From: Euryodendron excelsum
Taxonomy: Eukaryota > Streptophyta > Magnoliopsida > Ericales > Pentaphylacaceae
Length of the DNA stretch: 64,000 nt
NCBI GenBank assembly: GCA_033060915.1
Contig: CM065384.1
Location: forward strand, 13,018,501-13,082,500
Direction: 5' to 3'
Numbering within the stretch: position 1 is the first letter of the stretch; each line of letters opens with the position of its first letter. The notes below the pieces were generated by a model that saw nothing but the letters and a program-made list of their open reading frames with translations, was not told where the DNA came from and searched no databases. Made by a program: the position numbers and the translations under genes. Positions 20,677-31,025 of this stretch are shown in pieces.

Positions 20677-23220
20677 TAGGCCACCCCTTGCATATTCCAA
20701 GTCTAAAAAATTGCTTCAGAAACTCTGCCTCTCTGAAAATAGACTTCGAGTTGCCCCAAAAACTCTAATTCTCTCAAGGATCTCTCAAGTTCTAGCCTCC
20801 TACACTTAAACCTTGATCTATACACTTCAAACCCTAGCCTTCAAGCTCTATTGAAGGTTAAGTCTAGCTCTTGGAAGCTCTTGAAGATTATCTCAAAGTT
20901 CAAGCAAGTTCTCCATTGAAGCATTCAACCTAATAAGAAGACATGGTAGGATTCTATTTTTTTTTATGTAATTCTTCTCTTTCTCTTCTCCGTCCTAGTC
21001 CACTTGGGCTATTCTCTATTTTAATTCCCTTCTTCTGTCCTTTCTTCTTGTGTGCTTGAAACAGGAGACTTCCTGGTTTATGCCTAGGAAGGCCTTGGAG
21101 GAAGTCACCGTGTTGGGAATTTTTTCAAGTTTAACCTAAGATAGTGTGGGTTTGGCCCCCTTAGTTATGTGATGAAATCAAACCTTATATGTTCACGTCG
21201 CTATTGCATTGTAGTTGTTTTGTTCATACAATGCATTCAATATCATATTTAAAAGCTTCCTTCAAAACTTGCATATAAAAAAGTTGTTTTTAAAATTATT
21301 TTCAAAGCTACATCCCTGAGATGATTCTAGCAATTCCATGATTAGGGTTCGTTTTAGAAAAGCGCTATATTGAATAAGACCATTCTATATTAAGAGTTTC
21401 AAACTCTACTTATTTTCAAAACCATAACCTTAAAATGATTCTAGCCATTTCATGGTTATGGTTGTTTTAGGAAAGTGTTAAATTCAATGAGACCATCAAG
21501 GTCCATATTAGAGTTTGAAACCCTAGTTGTTGTCAAAATTACAACCTTAGAATGATTCTAATCTTCTTATAATTAGAATCGATTTAGGTAAGTGAGATAT
21601 TTAAGAGACTTTCAAAAGTCTATATTCAAATCTTTCTAAAATAGTTTTGCAAATTCACTTACTAAAAATTCTTCTTAAAAATTTACTTTTCAAAAACTTT
21701 AAGTCTTGAAGTTCAAGTCAAAATCGTAGACTCCATATTTAGGAAACCCTAGGTTTCTCATATAAAATCATAAAGTTCTATTTGCATCAAAATTATAGAT
21801 TTCCAAAATTATTTTTTACATGAAATCCTAAATTTTTTAATTCAAAAGTCACATAAAATAATAGATTTTCAAAACTAAACCTTTCCAATTTCAAGTCAAA
21901 TCAAATCTCGTCCCAAATAAGATACCCAATCCAATATCCTATTTCGAGAAATAAATCTAATCTTCTATTTTAGGTAATAGAAATAAAATCTTTTCTAAGT
22001 TTAAAATTTTTCCTAATTTCAAAACTTTTCAAAAACAAAACTTTCCTTTTTCAATTGAAATTTAATCTTTCCAATTCAATTGCATTGCATAAACCTTAGG
22101 TCTTACGATTGTTTAAATCTCAAGTTACCTCGAATCTAGGTCAAACCTTTTCAGATTCCAAATTTAAACCTTTCTAAATCCAAACATTTTTTAATTCAAA
22201 CATTTCCTAAATAATATCTTTTCAAAATCAAGACTTTCCTAAAATAAATTTTCCTAAAATGGAAAATTTTCTAAAATTGAACTTTCCAAATTTAAAATTT
22301 TTCTAGAACGAAACTTTTCAAGTGCATGTCTAAACCTTAGGATGCCAAAACCCTAGTTGAACCCAAACTCTAAGTTATGAAACTTCAATTCTTTTTTAAA
22401 TCTGAAATCTAAATCAAGATGGTTTTCAAATTCCAATTCAAGTCAAGATGATTTCAAAGTTCAATTTTAAGTCGTCAAATCAAACTTTGAATCAAACCCT
22501 TTTCAAGTCAAACTTTCCAAAGACCCCCTAGAGTGTTTATTTTCAATAAGACCCTAAGTCCGAACTACGACTAACCTAATTCCTAACAAAGGGATATATA
22601 GGCAATGAGTGCGGTCACAACCTTTTTCAAAATTTCAATTTCCTTTTTCAAAATCTCTTTTCATACGCTTGCATATCATGCATCACATCATCCTTAAGGT
22701 GATGACATAAACCTCTTTCTAAAATTCTCAAAGTAGATATAGTTGAACATTAGATAATTGGAGATTCTAAATGAGTGAACCTATGGTGAAAAGATATGTA
22801 GGTACTGCAAGGGCGGGATAGGGTGATAGGCTAGTGTATTTTTCCTATACGCAACTAACTCCTGGATCATAGATCACTATTTTTAAAAGACCAAAACGGA
22901 GTTATTTTAGAAAAGGGTTTAAATCTTTTCAAAGGTTGCCAACCAACTTGTTTTCTCTACAGAACTTTCTCTTAAAGAAGTTTTTTCAAATCCTTTTAAA
23001 AAACTTGAAGTTTATGTCTTTCAACTTTACATAGTTTTAGATGACCTAACTCACCTTAACAAAGTTAGATGACGACTCTAAATCTTTTTCCAAAAGCCCT
23101 TATTCAAATAAATTTCTAATTCAAACTTCGTCGCACTCGTCCTTCTATGAGGATGAGTTCTAACGAGATAGTACCGTGTGTTTCCCATATATCTCGAGTG
23201 CAAAAAACTAGGGTGTGACA

Positions 23221-23225
23221 CAAGC
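23221..23225. repeat. target-site duplication, right, LTR-A copy 2
   Basis: CAAGC; partner of CAAGT at 7788-7792. Copy 1 resumes directly afterwards. Confidence 0.55.
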
Positions 23226-24126
23226 CCAAATTACATTTCAAAAATTTAATATCAAATTCAAGTTTTATTGTAGAGTCAACCCAAGTTCGATTTCAAATTA
23301 AAATTGATTTTAAATCAAAGTTTAATTTCAAATCTTCAAATCAAAGTTTAACTCAAACCCTTTTCAAGTCAACTTTTTCAAAGGCCACAAGGTGTCTTTT
23401 TGAATCAAACAAAACCCCAAAGTGTCTACTTTTAATTGGACCCTGAGTTCGAACTACTACTGACCTGATTTCTAACAAGGGGATACGTAGGCAACCCTCA
23501 TGGGTGTAGTCATAATTTTTTTTTTTTTTCAAAATTCCAATTTTCCTTTTTAAGATCTCTTTTCAAATTTAATTTTTTGCACTTGCATATCATGCATCAC
23601 ATCATTCCTAAAGTGATGACAAAAATCTCTTTTTAAAATTCTTGAAGTGAACATAATTGGACATTTAGTAACTAGAGATTCAAAATGAGTGAACCTAGGG
23701 TGATGGGACATGTAGGTACCGTAAAAGCGGGATAAGGTGATAGCATAGTGTGCCTTCCCTATACGTAACCAACCTCCGAATCTAGAATCACTGTTTTTGA
23801 AATACCAAAACAGAGTTATTTTAAAAAAGGGCTTAAATCGTTCTAAAGGTCGCCAAATAGCCTGTTTTCTTAAAAGCCCTCTCAAGAGGAAGTTTTTCAA
23901 GTTTTTCAATAACCCTAGGTTTGATCTTTGGATTGCACGCAGTTTTAGGTGACCTAACTCACCTCAACAAATTTATGTGGCGACTCTAAATCTTTTTTCT
24001 AAGACCCTTATTCAAATTAATTTCTAATTTGAACTTAGTTACACTCATCCTTTTAGAAAGATGAATTCTAACGAGGGAGTACTGTGTGTATTTTCTACAT
24101 TCAAGTGCGAAAACCGGGGTGCGACA

Positions 24127-24131
24127 CATGC
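24127..24131. repeat. target-site duplication, right, outer LTR
   Basis: CATGC; partner of CATGT at 3162-3166. Confidence 0.6.
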
Positions 24132-24222
24132 TAAGAATATAAAAAACGACATAGCAAATACCATGCTTATCCAATCAAACCAGTGGAGAGATCTTCCTTA
24201 GTATAATGAGTAGACATATTTA

Positions 24223-24451
24223 TGTTGTCCATTATTTTAGAGTCAAGGCTATGTCTCTGAAAGATATTTGGTTTTATATTGTTCTATTTCCTTTTTAGTA
24301 TAAGGGTAGTTTAGTTATTTAGTGTTTATTAGTGTTTTACTATTTAATAAGCTATGAATCATTATTATGTGATTCTCTTCTTGTAGTTTTGGAGGCAGCA
24401 GTAATATATCTTCTTCTTCTTCTCTCTATTTGTATGTTCTATTCTTTCCCA
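24223..24451 (+). repeat. probable 5' LTR of the copia element, about 229 bp
   Basis: It begins TGTTGTCC and ends TTTCCCA directly before the primer site. The right edge is fixed by the primer site. The left edge is the best TG start but cannot be confirmed, because the 3' LTR is missing. Confidence 0.55.
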
Positions 24452-24463
24452 TGGTATTAGAGC
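24452..24463 (+). other. primer-binding site of the copia element
   Basis: TGGTATTAGAGC, one change from TGGTATCAGAGC, the site for initiator tRNA-Met used by most plant copia elements. Confidence 0.75.
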
Positions 24464-24859
24464 GTCCTTTGGTTCAATTGATAAACAGTTATCTCATCAT
24501 TGGCCAGTGCAAGCCATTGTAGCCAGACCATTTCCCATTACAAAATCAATTCAGTTTTTGCACCGAACTAGTGCTCTCATTGCTGTGCTGAACAATTACT
24601 ACCCATACCAGTGCCTTGTAGACTATTATGCAATATTAGTGGATTTCTTTAACTGTTAAACTAGTGCTGAACCATTACGCAACACCATGCCAAACAAATG
24701 CAGCCTTTCCCTTATTTGGGCCTAGAAAATCTGACCAAACAGCAGTGCAAGTTTATCTTCTTTTTTTTTTTTGCAACTAGAAGTAGCACTTTTTTACAGT
24801 AATCATCTCTTGATTCTCTTCTGTTCTTTATTGCTTTATTCAATATTTCTAAAGATAAA

Positions 24860-25700
24860 TTATAGGCCATTAGCATTCGTTTAAATGGGAATAATTATTC
24901 TTACTAGGCTAACGTCATGAGAAATTTTTTACTTGGGAAAAAGAAAATGGGGTTACACAACAGGTTCAACAGTTAGGGTCACAGAGGCTAAGGCCGATGG
25001 ATATGAGAATTCTGTGGCAACATGGAATATGAAAAATGCATAGGTGCTTACTTGGTTCCATAATTCTATAGAACCAAGTATTTGTATGAATTTTTCTAAG
25101 TATGATTTTTGAAAAGTATGTATCTTGAGTCCAATTTTGCCAAATAATATGAATTAGAGATGTCCATTCAGAGTGCAACATAGTAAAATAAGTCAGTTCA
25201 TGAATTTTATAATGAGATAGATAGTTATTGGGGTCAGCTAGCTCTCATGGAACCACAGAATTTGCAGCTGCTAGATAATTATATGACCTATTGAGAGAAG
25301 TAAAGGCTAGTGCAATTTCTCATGGCTTTTTGAGATCAATTTGAGCCTCTTTGTGGTGCCATTTTACATCGGTCTCTACTACCCTCAGTTGATGATGTTG
25401 TTTGAGAACTTATTATTGAGGAAACGAGATTCAAAATGGCACATCTTGCATTCCCTTCTCAGTCAGTATTTGTGACTCCTTCTAATCAGCCTCCATTGTT
25501 GCCTACTCCATCTTTTCATCTTACACAGGTTATGGGCAACCCAAAACCCCGTGTGGCTATGAATGAATGCAGTTTTTATCATCAGAAAGGCTATTGAAAG
25601 AATGTATACCCCAGACTTGTTCATTTGAAAGGACATGACTCTTCAAAGTCTTTCTCACGCCCACAATTCTAGTCCTCTTCTCACCCTTCAACTGCTCTTG
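24860..25700 (+). pseudogene. copia gag remnant
   Basis: Broken frames still show a start like PLAFV-MGIIILT (family: a leucine-asparagine-glycine-lysine-asparagine-tyrosine context), then YWGQLALMEPQNLQLLDNYM, then VMGNPKPRVAMNECSFYHQKGY with the first residues of a CCHC zinc knuckle (C-x2-...-H). Stops interrupt it at several points, including one inside the knuckle. It would have encoded the capsid protein. Confidence 0.7.
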
Positions 25701-25829
25701 CCACATTTACTTCCAACAGTGGTGCACCTGCACCACACTTTAGTCACTATTTCAGCAGTTTAAGTCTATGCTTGCATCATGTTCTATGACTCACAGTCTC
25801 TTGCTTCTGCTTTGACCATCATACATTCA

Positions 25830-27235
25830 AGTTTGCATGGTTCTCGTACTATATTTGATTATGATTCTTCTTACCATATGACTTCTAATTTATTCATTCT
25901 CAATGATTATTTTCCCCTCTTTTTGTATTATAATTTTTACTGCAAATGGCTCTCCCGTGTACAATGTTTCTATTGGCTTTATTCTTCCTTCTTCCTCATC
26001 TTCCTTATTTATCCTTAATGTTTTCTATGTGCCCCAATTGTCTCTTAGTTTATTATCATTTAGTTAACTTTCTAACTTAGGATTCGATGTTTTGTTTTCT
26101 TATTTTGGTTGTGTTGTTCAGGATTGAAAGTCCAAGAAGCTGATTGGGATCGGCTGTAGGGCTGGTGACTTAAATGTCTTGGAGAGCTTGTACATTCCTG
26201 TGGATCTTCCCTCAGTAGCTATGTCTTCTTTTCGTCTAGATTAGAGCTCGTCTCAATTTTATCTTTGGTGTTCTAGGTTAGGTCATTTGTCGAGTGAGCG
26301 TTTAAAAAGTTTAGTTTAGTTAGGTGTGTTGGGTAAAATGTCCTTTAATGACATCTCTGAGTGCAGTGGATATAAACTCGCTAAAATGTCTACTTTACCT
26401 TTTAATAAAAGTTCTTTTTCTACATCTCATTTCTCTATTGTTCATACTGATCTGTGGGGATCCTCTCCAATTGCAACTAAGAGTGGATCTTTGTACTATG
26501 TTTCTTTTATTGATGATTACAATCAATGTTGTTGGGTTTATCTCATGTCTTACAAGTTTGATTTTTTCTGTATCTATCGTACCTTTCATTCTGTAGTTCA
26601 AACTCAATTTTCTGCCACCATAAAGATTATTTGTTCTGATTTGGTGAGGACTATTTCTTAATAGATTTTACTAATTTCTTAAATGAATTTGATACTATCC
26701 ATTAATCGTCTTGCTCTGATACTCCAGCCCAAAATGGTAAAGCTGAAATAAAACATATGCATATTCTTGACAAAGCTCGCTCTCTTCTTCTTTCCTCATT
26801 TGTTCTTGTAGTCTTTTGGAGTGAAGTTGTGCTTACGGCAGTATATCTCCTTAATTGTATGCCTACCCCACCTTTTTTTAAGGTCTCCCTTTATGAGAAG
26901 CTTTTTGGTCAATCTCCTAATTACTCTTTATTGCGTGTTTTTGGTTCAACTTGTTTTGTAAACAGAAGCATACTAAGCTCAGTGCACGTTCTGTTCTTTG
27001 TGTTTTCTTAGGATATGGTATCTATCAAAAGGGATATAGGTGTTATGATCTTGTCTTTAAAAGATTATATGTTTCTCGTCATATTGTATTTCTAGAGCGC
27101 ATTCCATATTTTACCCAAAAAATTGCTCCTATCTCTAAAGAGGATTTGATACAGATTGATTCTTTTCTTGTTGATTTGTCCTCTGAGGAGTTCACTTCAA
27201 CCCTTGATGTTTCTGATGTTTCTTCTTCCCTTTAA
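25830..27235 (+). pseudogene. copia protease end, pre-integrase and integrase, broken
   Basis: IFDYDSSYHMTSN near 25850 is the decayed protease active-site region (family: DSGASHHMT). LGHLSSERLKSL at about 26280 is the pre-integrase domain. The integrase core follows: HFSIVHTDLWGSSPIATKSG and YYVSFIDDYNQCCWVYLMSY, with the first two catalytic aspartates in HTDLWG and the region after it. NGKAE near 26745 and VFWSEVVLTAVYLLNCMP continue it. ARSVLCVFLGYGIYQKGYRCYD closes the copia integrase region. Several stops and frame changes separate the parts. Confidence 0.85.
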
Positions 27236-27474
27236 GATTCCTCTACATCTGGTTTTTTAGAGATTTCTTCTTTTCCTTTGGTCTACACTCGTAGATAAGC
27301 TCCCTCTTCTCAAGATGGTTCCACGAGCTCTACTGTTCCTCAGTCTGCTTCTATAGACTCTAATAATACCGAACGATGATATCCCTTGCGTGCTTGTACT
27401 CCATCTGTAAGGCTTCTTGGTTTTACTAATACTTGCTTTTCTCTTTCTTATCGGGCTTTTTTTTTTTTTTTTGG

Positions 27475-28200
27475 TCTTCTATCTCTTCTTATTTTGAGCT
27501 TCAATCTTACAAAGAAGCTTGTACTGATCCTCGTTGGGTGCACACAATGCAAGATGAGTTAACTTCTCTTGAAAAGACTCGTACTTAGGAGTTAGCTCCT
27601 TTACCTGCAGGTAAAAATCTCATTGGGTGCAAGTGGGTTTACAAAGTTGCCAAAGTTTTTTCTCAGGAGTATAGGGTTGACTATGAGGAGACATTTTCCC
27701 CAGTAGCTAAGATGACCACTCTTCGTACTTTGATTTCTATAGCTGCAATTCGCTAGTGGCCTCTTTTTCACCTAGATATGATAAATGCTTTCCTCAATGG
27801 CCATCTTGCTGATGAAGTTTATATGCGTCCTCCTTCAGAATTTTCTCACCCTGCTGTTTATATCATTTGATTACGTCATGCATTTTATGGTCTGAAACAT
27901 TCCCCTCATGGTTGGTATGAGCGCTTTTAGTCAACAGTTACGCAGATTGGTTTTCATTCTAGTACTCATGGATCTACTCTATTTATTTGCCATACTACTA
28001 CTGGAATTATTATTTTGTTATTATATGTGGATGATATGATCATCGCTGGTTCTGACTCTTATGTTATTTCTGAGGTGAAACAGCATCTTTTTCATGAATT
28101 TGATATGATTATCACTGGTTCTTACTCTTCTACACTATTTTCTTGGCATAGAGGTTGCTTCTTCATGTAAGGGCTACATTTTATCATAGTCCAAATATGC
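27475..28200 (+). pseudogene. copia reverse transcriptase with internal deletion
   Basis: SYKEACTDPRWVHTMQDELT opens the domain at about 27505. GCKWVYKVAKV is joined directly to FSQEYRVDYEETFSPVAKM; the family has about 20 residues (ending RYKARLVAKG) between these blocks, so an in-frame deletion lies near 27655. FHLDMINAFLNGHL contains the first catalytic aspartate. LLYVDDMIIAGSD at 28018-28060 keeps the YVDD motif. In-frame stops occur before and after. The enzyme cannot be made. Confidence 0.85.
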
Positions 28201-28225
28201 TTATGATATCATTCATCGTGCTAAC

Positions 28226-28722
28226 TTGATAGATACTAAAGTGGTTGATACTTCCATTGCGCTACATGCCAAGTTATCTGCTTTTGATGGTGTTCTTCTT
28301 GATGACCCTACTATGAATAGTGAATTAGTTGGTTGGTTGGTTAACCTTACTGTGACTTGGCTTGATATTGCCTATGTTGTTCATGTGGTTAGCCAATTTC
28401 TTTATGCACCTCATATTACTCATTAGGTTGCTTTGTTACGCATCTTACATTATGTTTGTTGTACCAGATTTTAGAGCTTATTGTTGTCTTTTGCTTCTTC
28501 TTTGACTCTTAAGGCCTATACAAATGCTGATTGGGCTTGTGATATTTTTTATCGCAAGTCCACTACTAGTTTCTGTGTTTTTCTTGGTAACTCTCTGATC
28601 TCTTGGGAAAGTAAGAAACAATCTGTCATTCCTCAGTCCACTACTGAGGCCAAGTATTGTGCTATGCCTCATGCTACAGCTAAGATAGATCTTCAGTTGC
28701 AAACTAAGCTACTTTGGTTGGT
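28226..28722 (+). pseudogene. copia RNase H end, truncated
   Basis: LKAYTNADWACDIFYRKSTT and ISWESKKQSVIPQSTTEAKY are the RNase H signature of plant copia elements: the aspartate of Y-x-D-A-D-W is changed to Asn at the first position, and the Glu of TEA is kept. The polyprotein normally continues some 60-80 residues; here it stops being recognisable after ATAKIDLQ, and a MITE remnant follows. Confidence 0.75.
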
Positions 28723-28725
28723 TAT

Positions 28726-28896
28726 AGCCTGTTTGGAAGTTGAGGAAAGGAAGGGAAGGGAAGGAAAGAAAAATTATTATTTTGTTTTTTTTTTTTTTTT
28801 GTTTGATTCTACCAAGGTGGAAAAGGGAAGGCAAAAATGGAAGAATAGTTTAAATTCCTTTTGTCTAAACTTTAAAGAAAAAGGGAAGAAAAATTA
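28726..28896 (+). mobile_element. partial purine-rich MITE
   Basis: It starts AGCCTGTTTGGAAGTTGAGG followed by a GGAAGGGAAGGG run, matching the start of the complete element at 36837-37218. The right terminus is not recognisable, so only part remains. Confidence 0.55.
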
Positions 28897-29621
28897 AGTG
28901 AGGCTCATGTATATGGTATACCTATTATATTTTACTATTTGATTGTGTAAAATTAATTTTTTTCTTTTGTCTAAATTTTAAGAGATGCATTGCTTAAAAG
29001 AATTTACACTCTACCAATTTGTCACAGCTAAACTTTTAAAAAAAATTGTTGTGCATTGCATGACAAAAGGTATATCCAATGAGATCTATAAGGGCACAAC
29101 AATGGATGTGATACTGAACCTAAATAATAAGTAGAATGAATTAGTTACTTTCAATCTTGCGATAATGCTAATTACCTTTAATTTTCTGCCTTAAGTTGTT
29201 AAAGTTAAATGGTTCTATTATCAATTTTATTGATATTGTTGCAGAGTACTATTGGCATGGTTTATCTCTAGATTGGAGGTCTTTTGATTATTTGAACTAA
29301 GCTTTCAAAGTACTTATTTTTATTTTTATCTTGGTTCTTGAAAGCAAGATAAACACTTCCAAAATCCAAAATTGAACGTGTTTAGATTTGGGGCCTTAGG
29401 ACTATTTGTATTAATTTTGTATTCAATCTTATAGTCATAATTATTTTTTGCCTTTGATTTTCTTTTAAAATTATTAATATTGTGGAGAGTGGCGTATGTA
29501 CGAGTTATCCTTAGTTATTTTATACATCATATGGATTTTAAAGTCGAAGGGGATGCATATGATTGTGGAGCTATGATTTTGAAGCTAAGTATAGCGGACA
29601 AAGTGAAATTAATTTTATTTA
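28897..29621. other. AT-rich intergenic stretch
   Basis: No open frame of note and no repeat shared with other parts of the window. Confidence 0.5.
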
Positions 29622-30161
29622 CTATTGGTTAATTACAAACACACTCTTTGAATAATAACTCAGTATTATTAAATCCTCTAAATTCTAAAACGTAACATAT
29701 TGACCTCTTGAATTACTAATTTGTATCAATTAACTATTTCAGTTAGCAATATAATAGCAATCTATTAAGAGAGTAGATGAAAAATTATCATGTAATTTGC
29801 ATATCTTCACAAAAGTTCATTTTATGCCTAAATTATCCTATCTTTTTGTAATAATTGTTTAATAACTGAAATATATCTTGTATTGACCCTATATTTATAT
29901 GTCATTTCAAGAAACATTTTAATTATTAGACAATTATTGTACCAAGAGAAGATCAATTTAGGTATAAAATCATACTTTTCAAAATATGTACAAATTATCT
30001 AATAATTTTTCATATATTTTTCTAACAATTTGCTAACCGAAGTTGTTGATTGATACTAATTGATAATTCAGAGGTCAATGTATTATATTTTAAAATTTAA
30101 AGTGATTTACTGATACTAATTTATAGTTCATAACGTGCGTTTGTAATTAATTCTATTGATT
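29622..30161. mobile_element. Mutator-like MITE with long inverted repeats, upstream of the gene
   Basis: The left end AATTACAAACACACTC and the right end, read in reverse, AATTACAAACGCACGTT are part of inverted repeats about 120-130 bp long; both arms also share the word TTGACCTCT(T)GAATTA. Near-identical 9-bp words CTATTGGTT (29622-29630) and CTATTGATT (30153-30161) flank it and may be the target duplication, offset by up to 4 bp on the right. Long arms and a 9-bp duplication point to the Mutator superfamily. No transposase is encoded. Confidence 0.7.
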
Positions 30162-30174
30162 ATCTATTCTAATC

Positions 30175-30182
30175 TATAAATA
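30175..30182 (+). promoter_or_regulatory. candidate TATA box for the zinc-finger gene
   Basis: TATAAATA, 14 bp after the MITE's flanking word and 427 bp before the start codon. It is the best TATA match in the proximal upstream region, but a start nearer the CT-rich leader is also possible. Confidence 0.35.
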
Positions 30183-30573
30183 GAGAGCCTCAATGAGTGT
30201 CTGTAAAATTTGTAATGACAATTATTTTAATAATTATTATAATTATTTATAAATTTTAAACTCTTTTTACTTTATTATTTTACCGATATTAATACGCTCA
30301 TCTTTAACTATTCAATTAACTACAACGACTATTAACTCCGATATAATTTAGTGTATTACGATGACCGCCATCTCCACATTAATTTAGTGTATTACGTGTT
30401 TCCACCCCTAGTTGCTATTATTGCTTTACCTCGACGTCGATCCAACTTGAGTCGGGTGCCCGTGCTCAAGCCTAAATATCTTCCTCGTGCTGCCCTTAAA
30501 CCCTTAAAACCCTGCCTTTCCCCTTCCTCTCGGAAACTTTGTCCAATGGCCCCGTAACCATACTCAAACGCAC

Positions 30574-30578
<5 letters not shown>

Positions 30579-30605
<27 letters not shown>
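30579..30605 (+). repeat. (TC)n tract in the 5' leader
   Basis: About 13 TC units end 5 bp before the start codon. Such pyrimidine tracts are common in plant leaders and core promoters. Confidence 0.8.
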
Positions 30606-30606
<1 letters not shown>

Positions 30607-30609
30607 GAG

Positions 30610-31025
30610 ATGTCAGCTTCACGCTTATTCTCTCTCTTAGGAGCCTCGATCTTCCACAACCGCACAACACTCTCTCCAGCCCCTCCAACTCGATTCAACG
30701 AGCTATTCCCTTCGCGAATCCAGGCCCTTCGGTTCCGCAGGTACAGTTCTTCTTCTGCTGCCGTTGATCCTATTAGCGGCAACAACCCAGAAACTACTAT
30801 TTCCGATTCTCAACACCCGTGGCCCGAATGGGTCACCTTCGTCGACCTCTTGAAGGCCAAAGGCTACGTCGTTGGAAATCCTTCCCCCTCGGCGGCGGCG
30901 GGGGCAGACGATGAGAGTGGTGAGAATAGTGGCAGTGCAGGTGGTGATGGAAATGTCTACAAGGACATGAACCTCTTGAAGGACGCTTCTCTCAGCTTTG
31001 GCCGTGACCGTTTCGACATTTTCAA
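30610..31025 (+). CDS. exon 1 of the zinc-finger gene
   Basis: Residues 1-138 and two bases of codon 139. It has the first ATG after the CT tract, a presumed transit peptide, an acidic Gly/Ser-rich spacer (about 95-115) and VYKDMNLLKDASLSFGRDRF. The donor is CAA|GTAAGG. Confidence 0.9.

Larger units (their letters stand above)
7793..23220 (+). mobile_element. LTR-A copy 2, probably remains of both LTRs of one element
   Basis: It starts TTTAAGCATCC (the usual TGT start mutated) and ends GGGTGTGACA, with near-identical 5-bp duplications. The left part is 7793-8519 plus 13857-13947; the right part is 19797-23220. The two parts overlap by about 60 bp: 'tgctagcccatttcggtgaaaa' near 13910 and its relative near 19808 are the same LTR position. 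A single interrupted LTR cannot contain that segment twice. The best reading is that left and right are the 5' and 3' LTRs of one element, with everything between lost in a deletion that also removed part of the Athila-like insertion. Confidence 0.6.
3167..24126 (+). mobile_element. outer LTR-A solo LTR (copy 1), split by nested insertions
   Basis: It starts TGTGGGCATCCC at 3167 and ends GGGGTGCGACA at 24126, with 5-bp target duplications on both sides. Its own sequence is 3167-7792 plus 23226-24126, about 5.5 kb; everything between is younger insertion. The segments are colinear with copies 2, 3 and 4. Contents in order: a modular upstream region with repeated GGTAAGTCC-like and GTCAGAGTGAC-like words, a TATA box (5603), a tandemly duplicated leader, and a long AT-rich tail. 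There are no internal protein genes and no primer-binding site next to either end, as expected for a solo LTR left by recombination between the two LTRs of an element. LTRs of this length are known in plants from Ogre/Tat and LARD-type elements; the lineage is not proven here. Confidence 0.75.
24223..28722 (+). mobile_element. decayed Ty1/copia retrotransposon, 3' end missing
   Basis: In plus-strand order: a short 5' LTR, a Met-tRNA primer site, gag, integrase, reverse transcriptase and RNase H. This is the copia order (integrase before RT). Every domain is recognisable but cut by stops and frameshifts. No 3' LTR follows; the sequence runs from the end of RNase H into a purine-rich MITE remnant at about 28726. 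The element carries many more lesions than the 5-bp-flanked LTRs nearby, so it is probably old. Confidence 0.85.
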
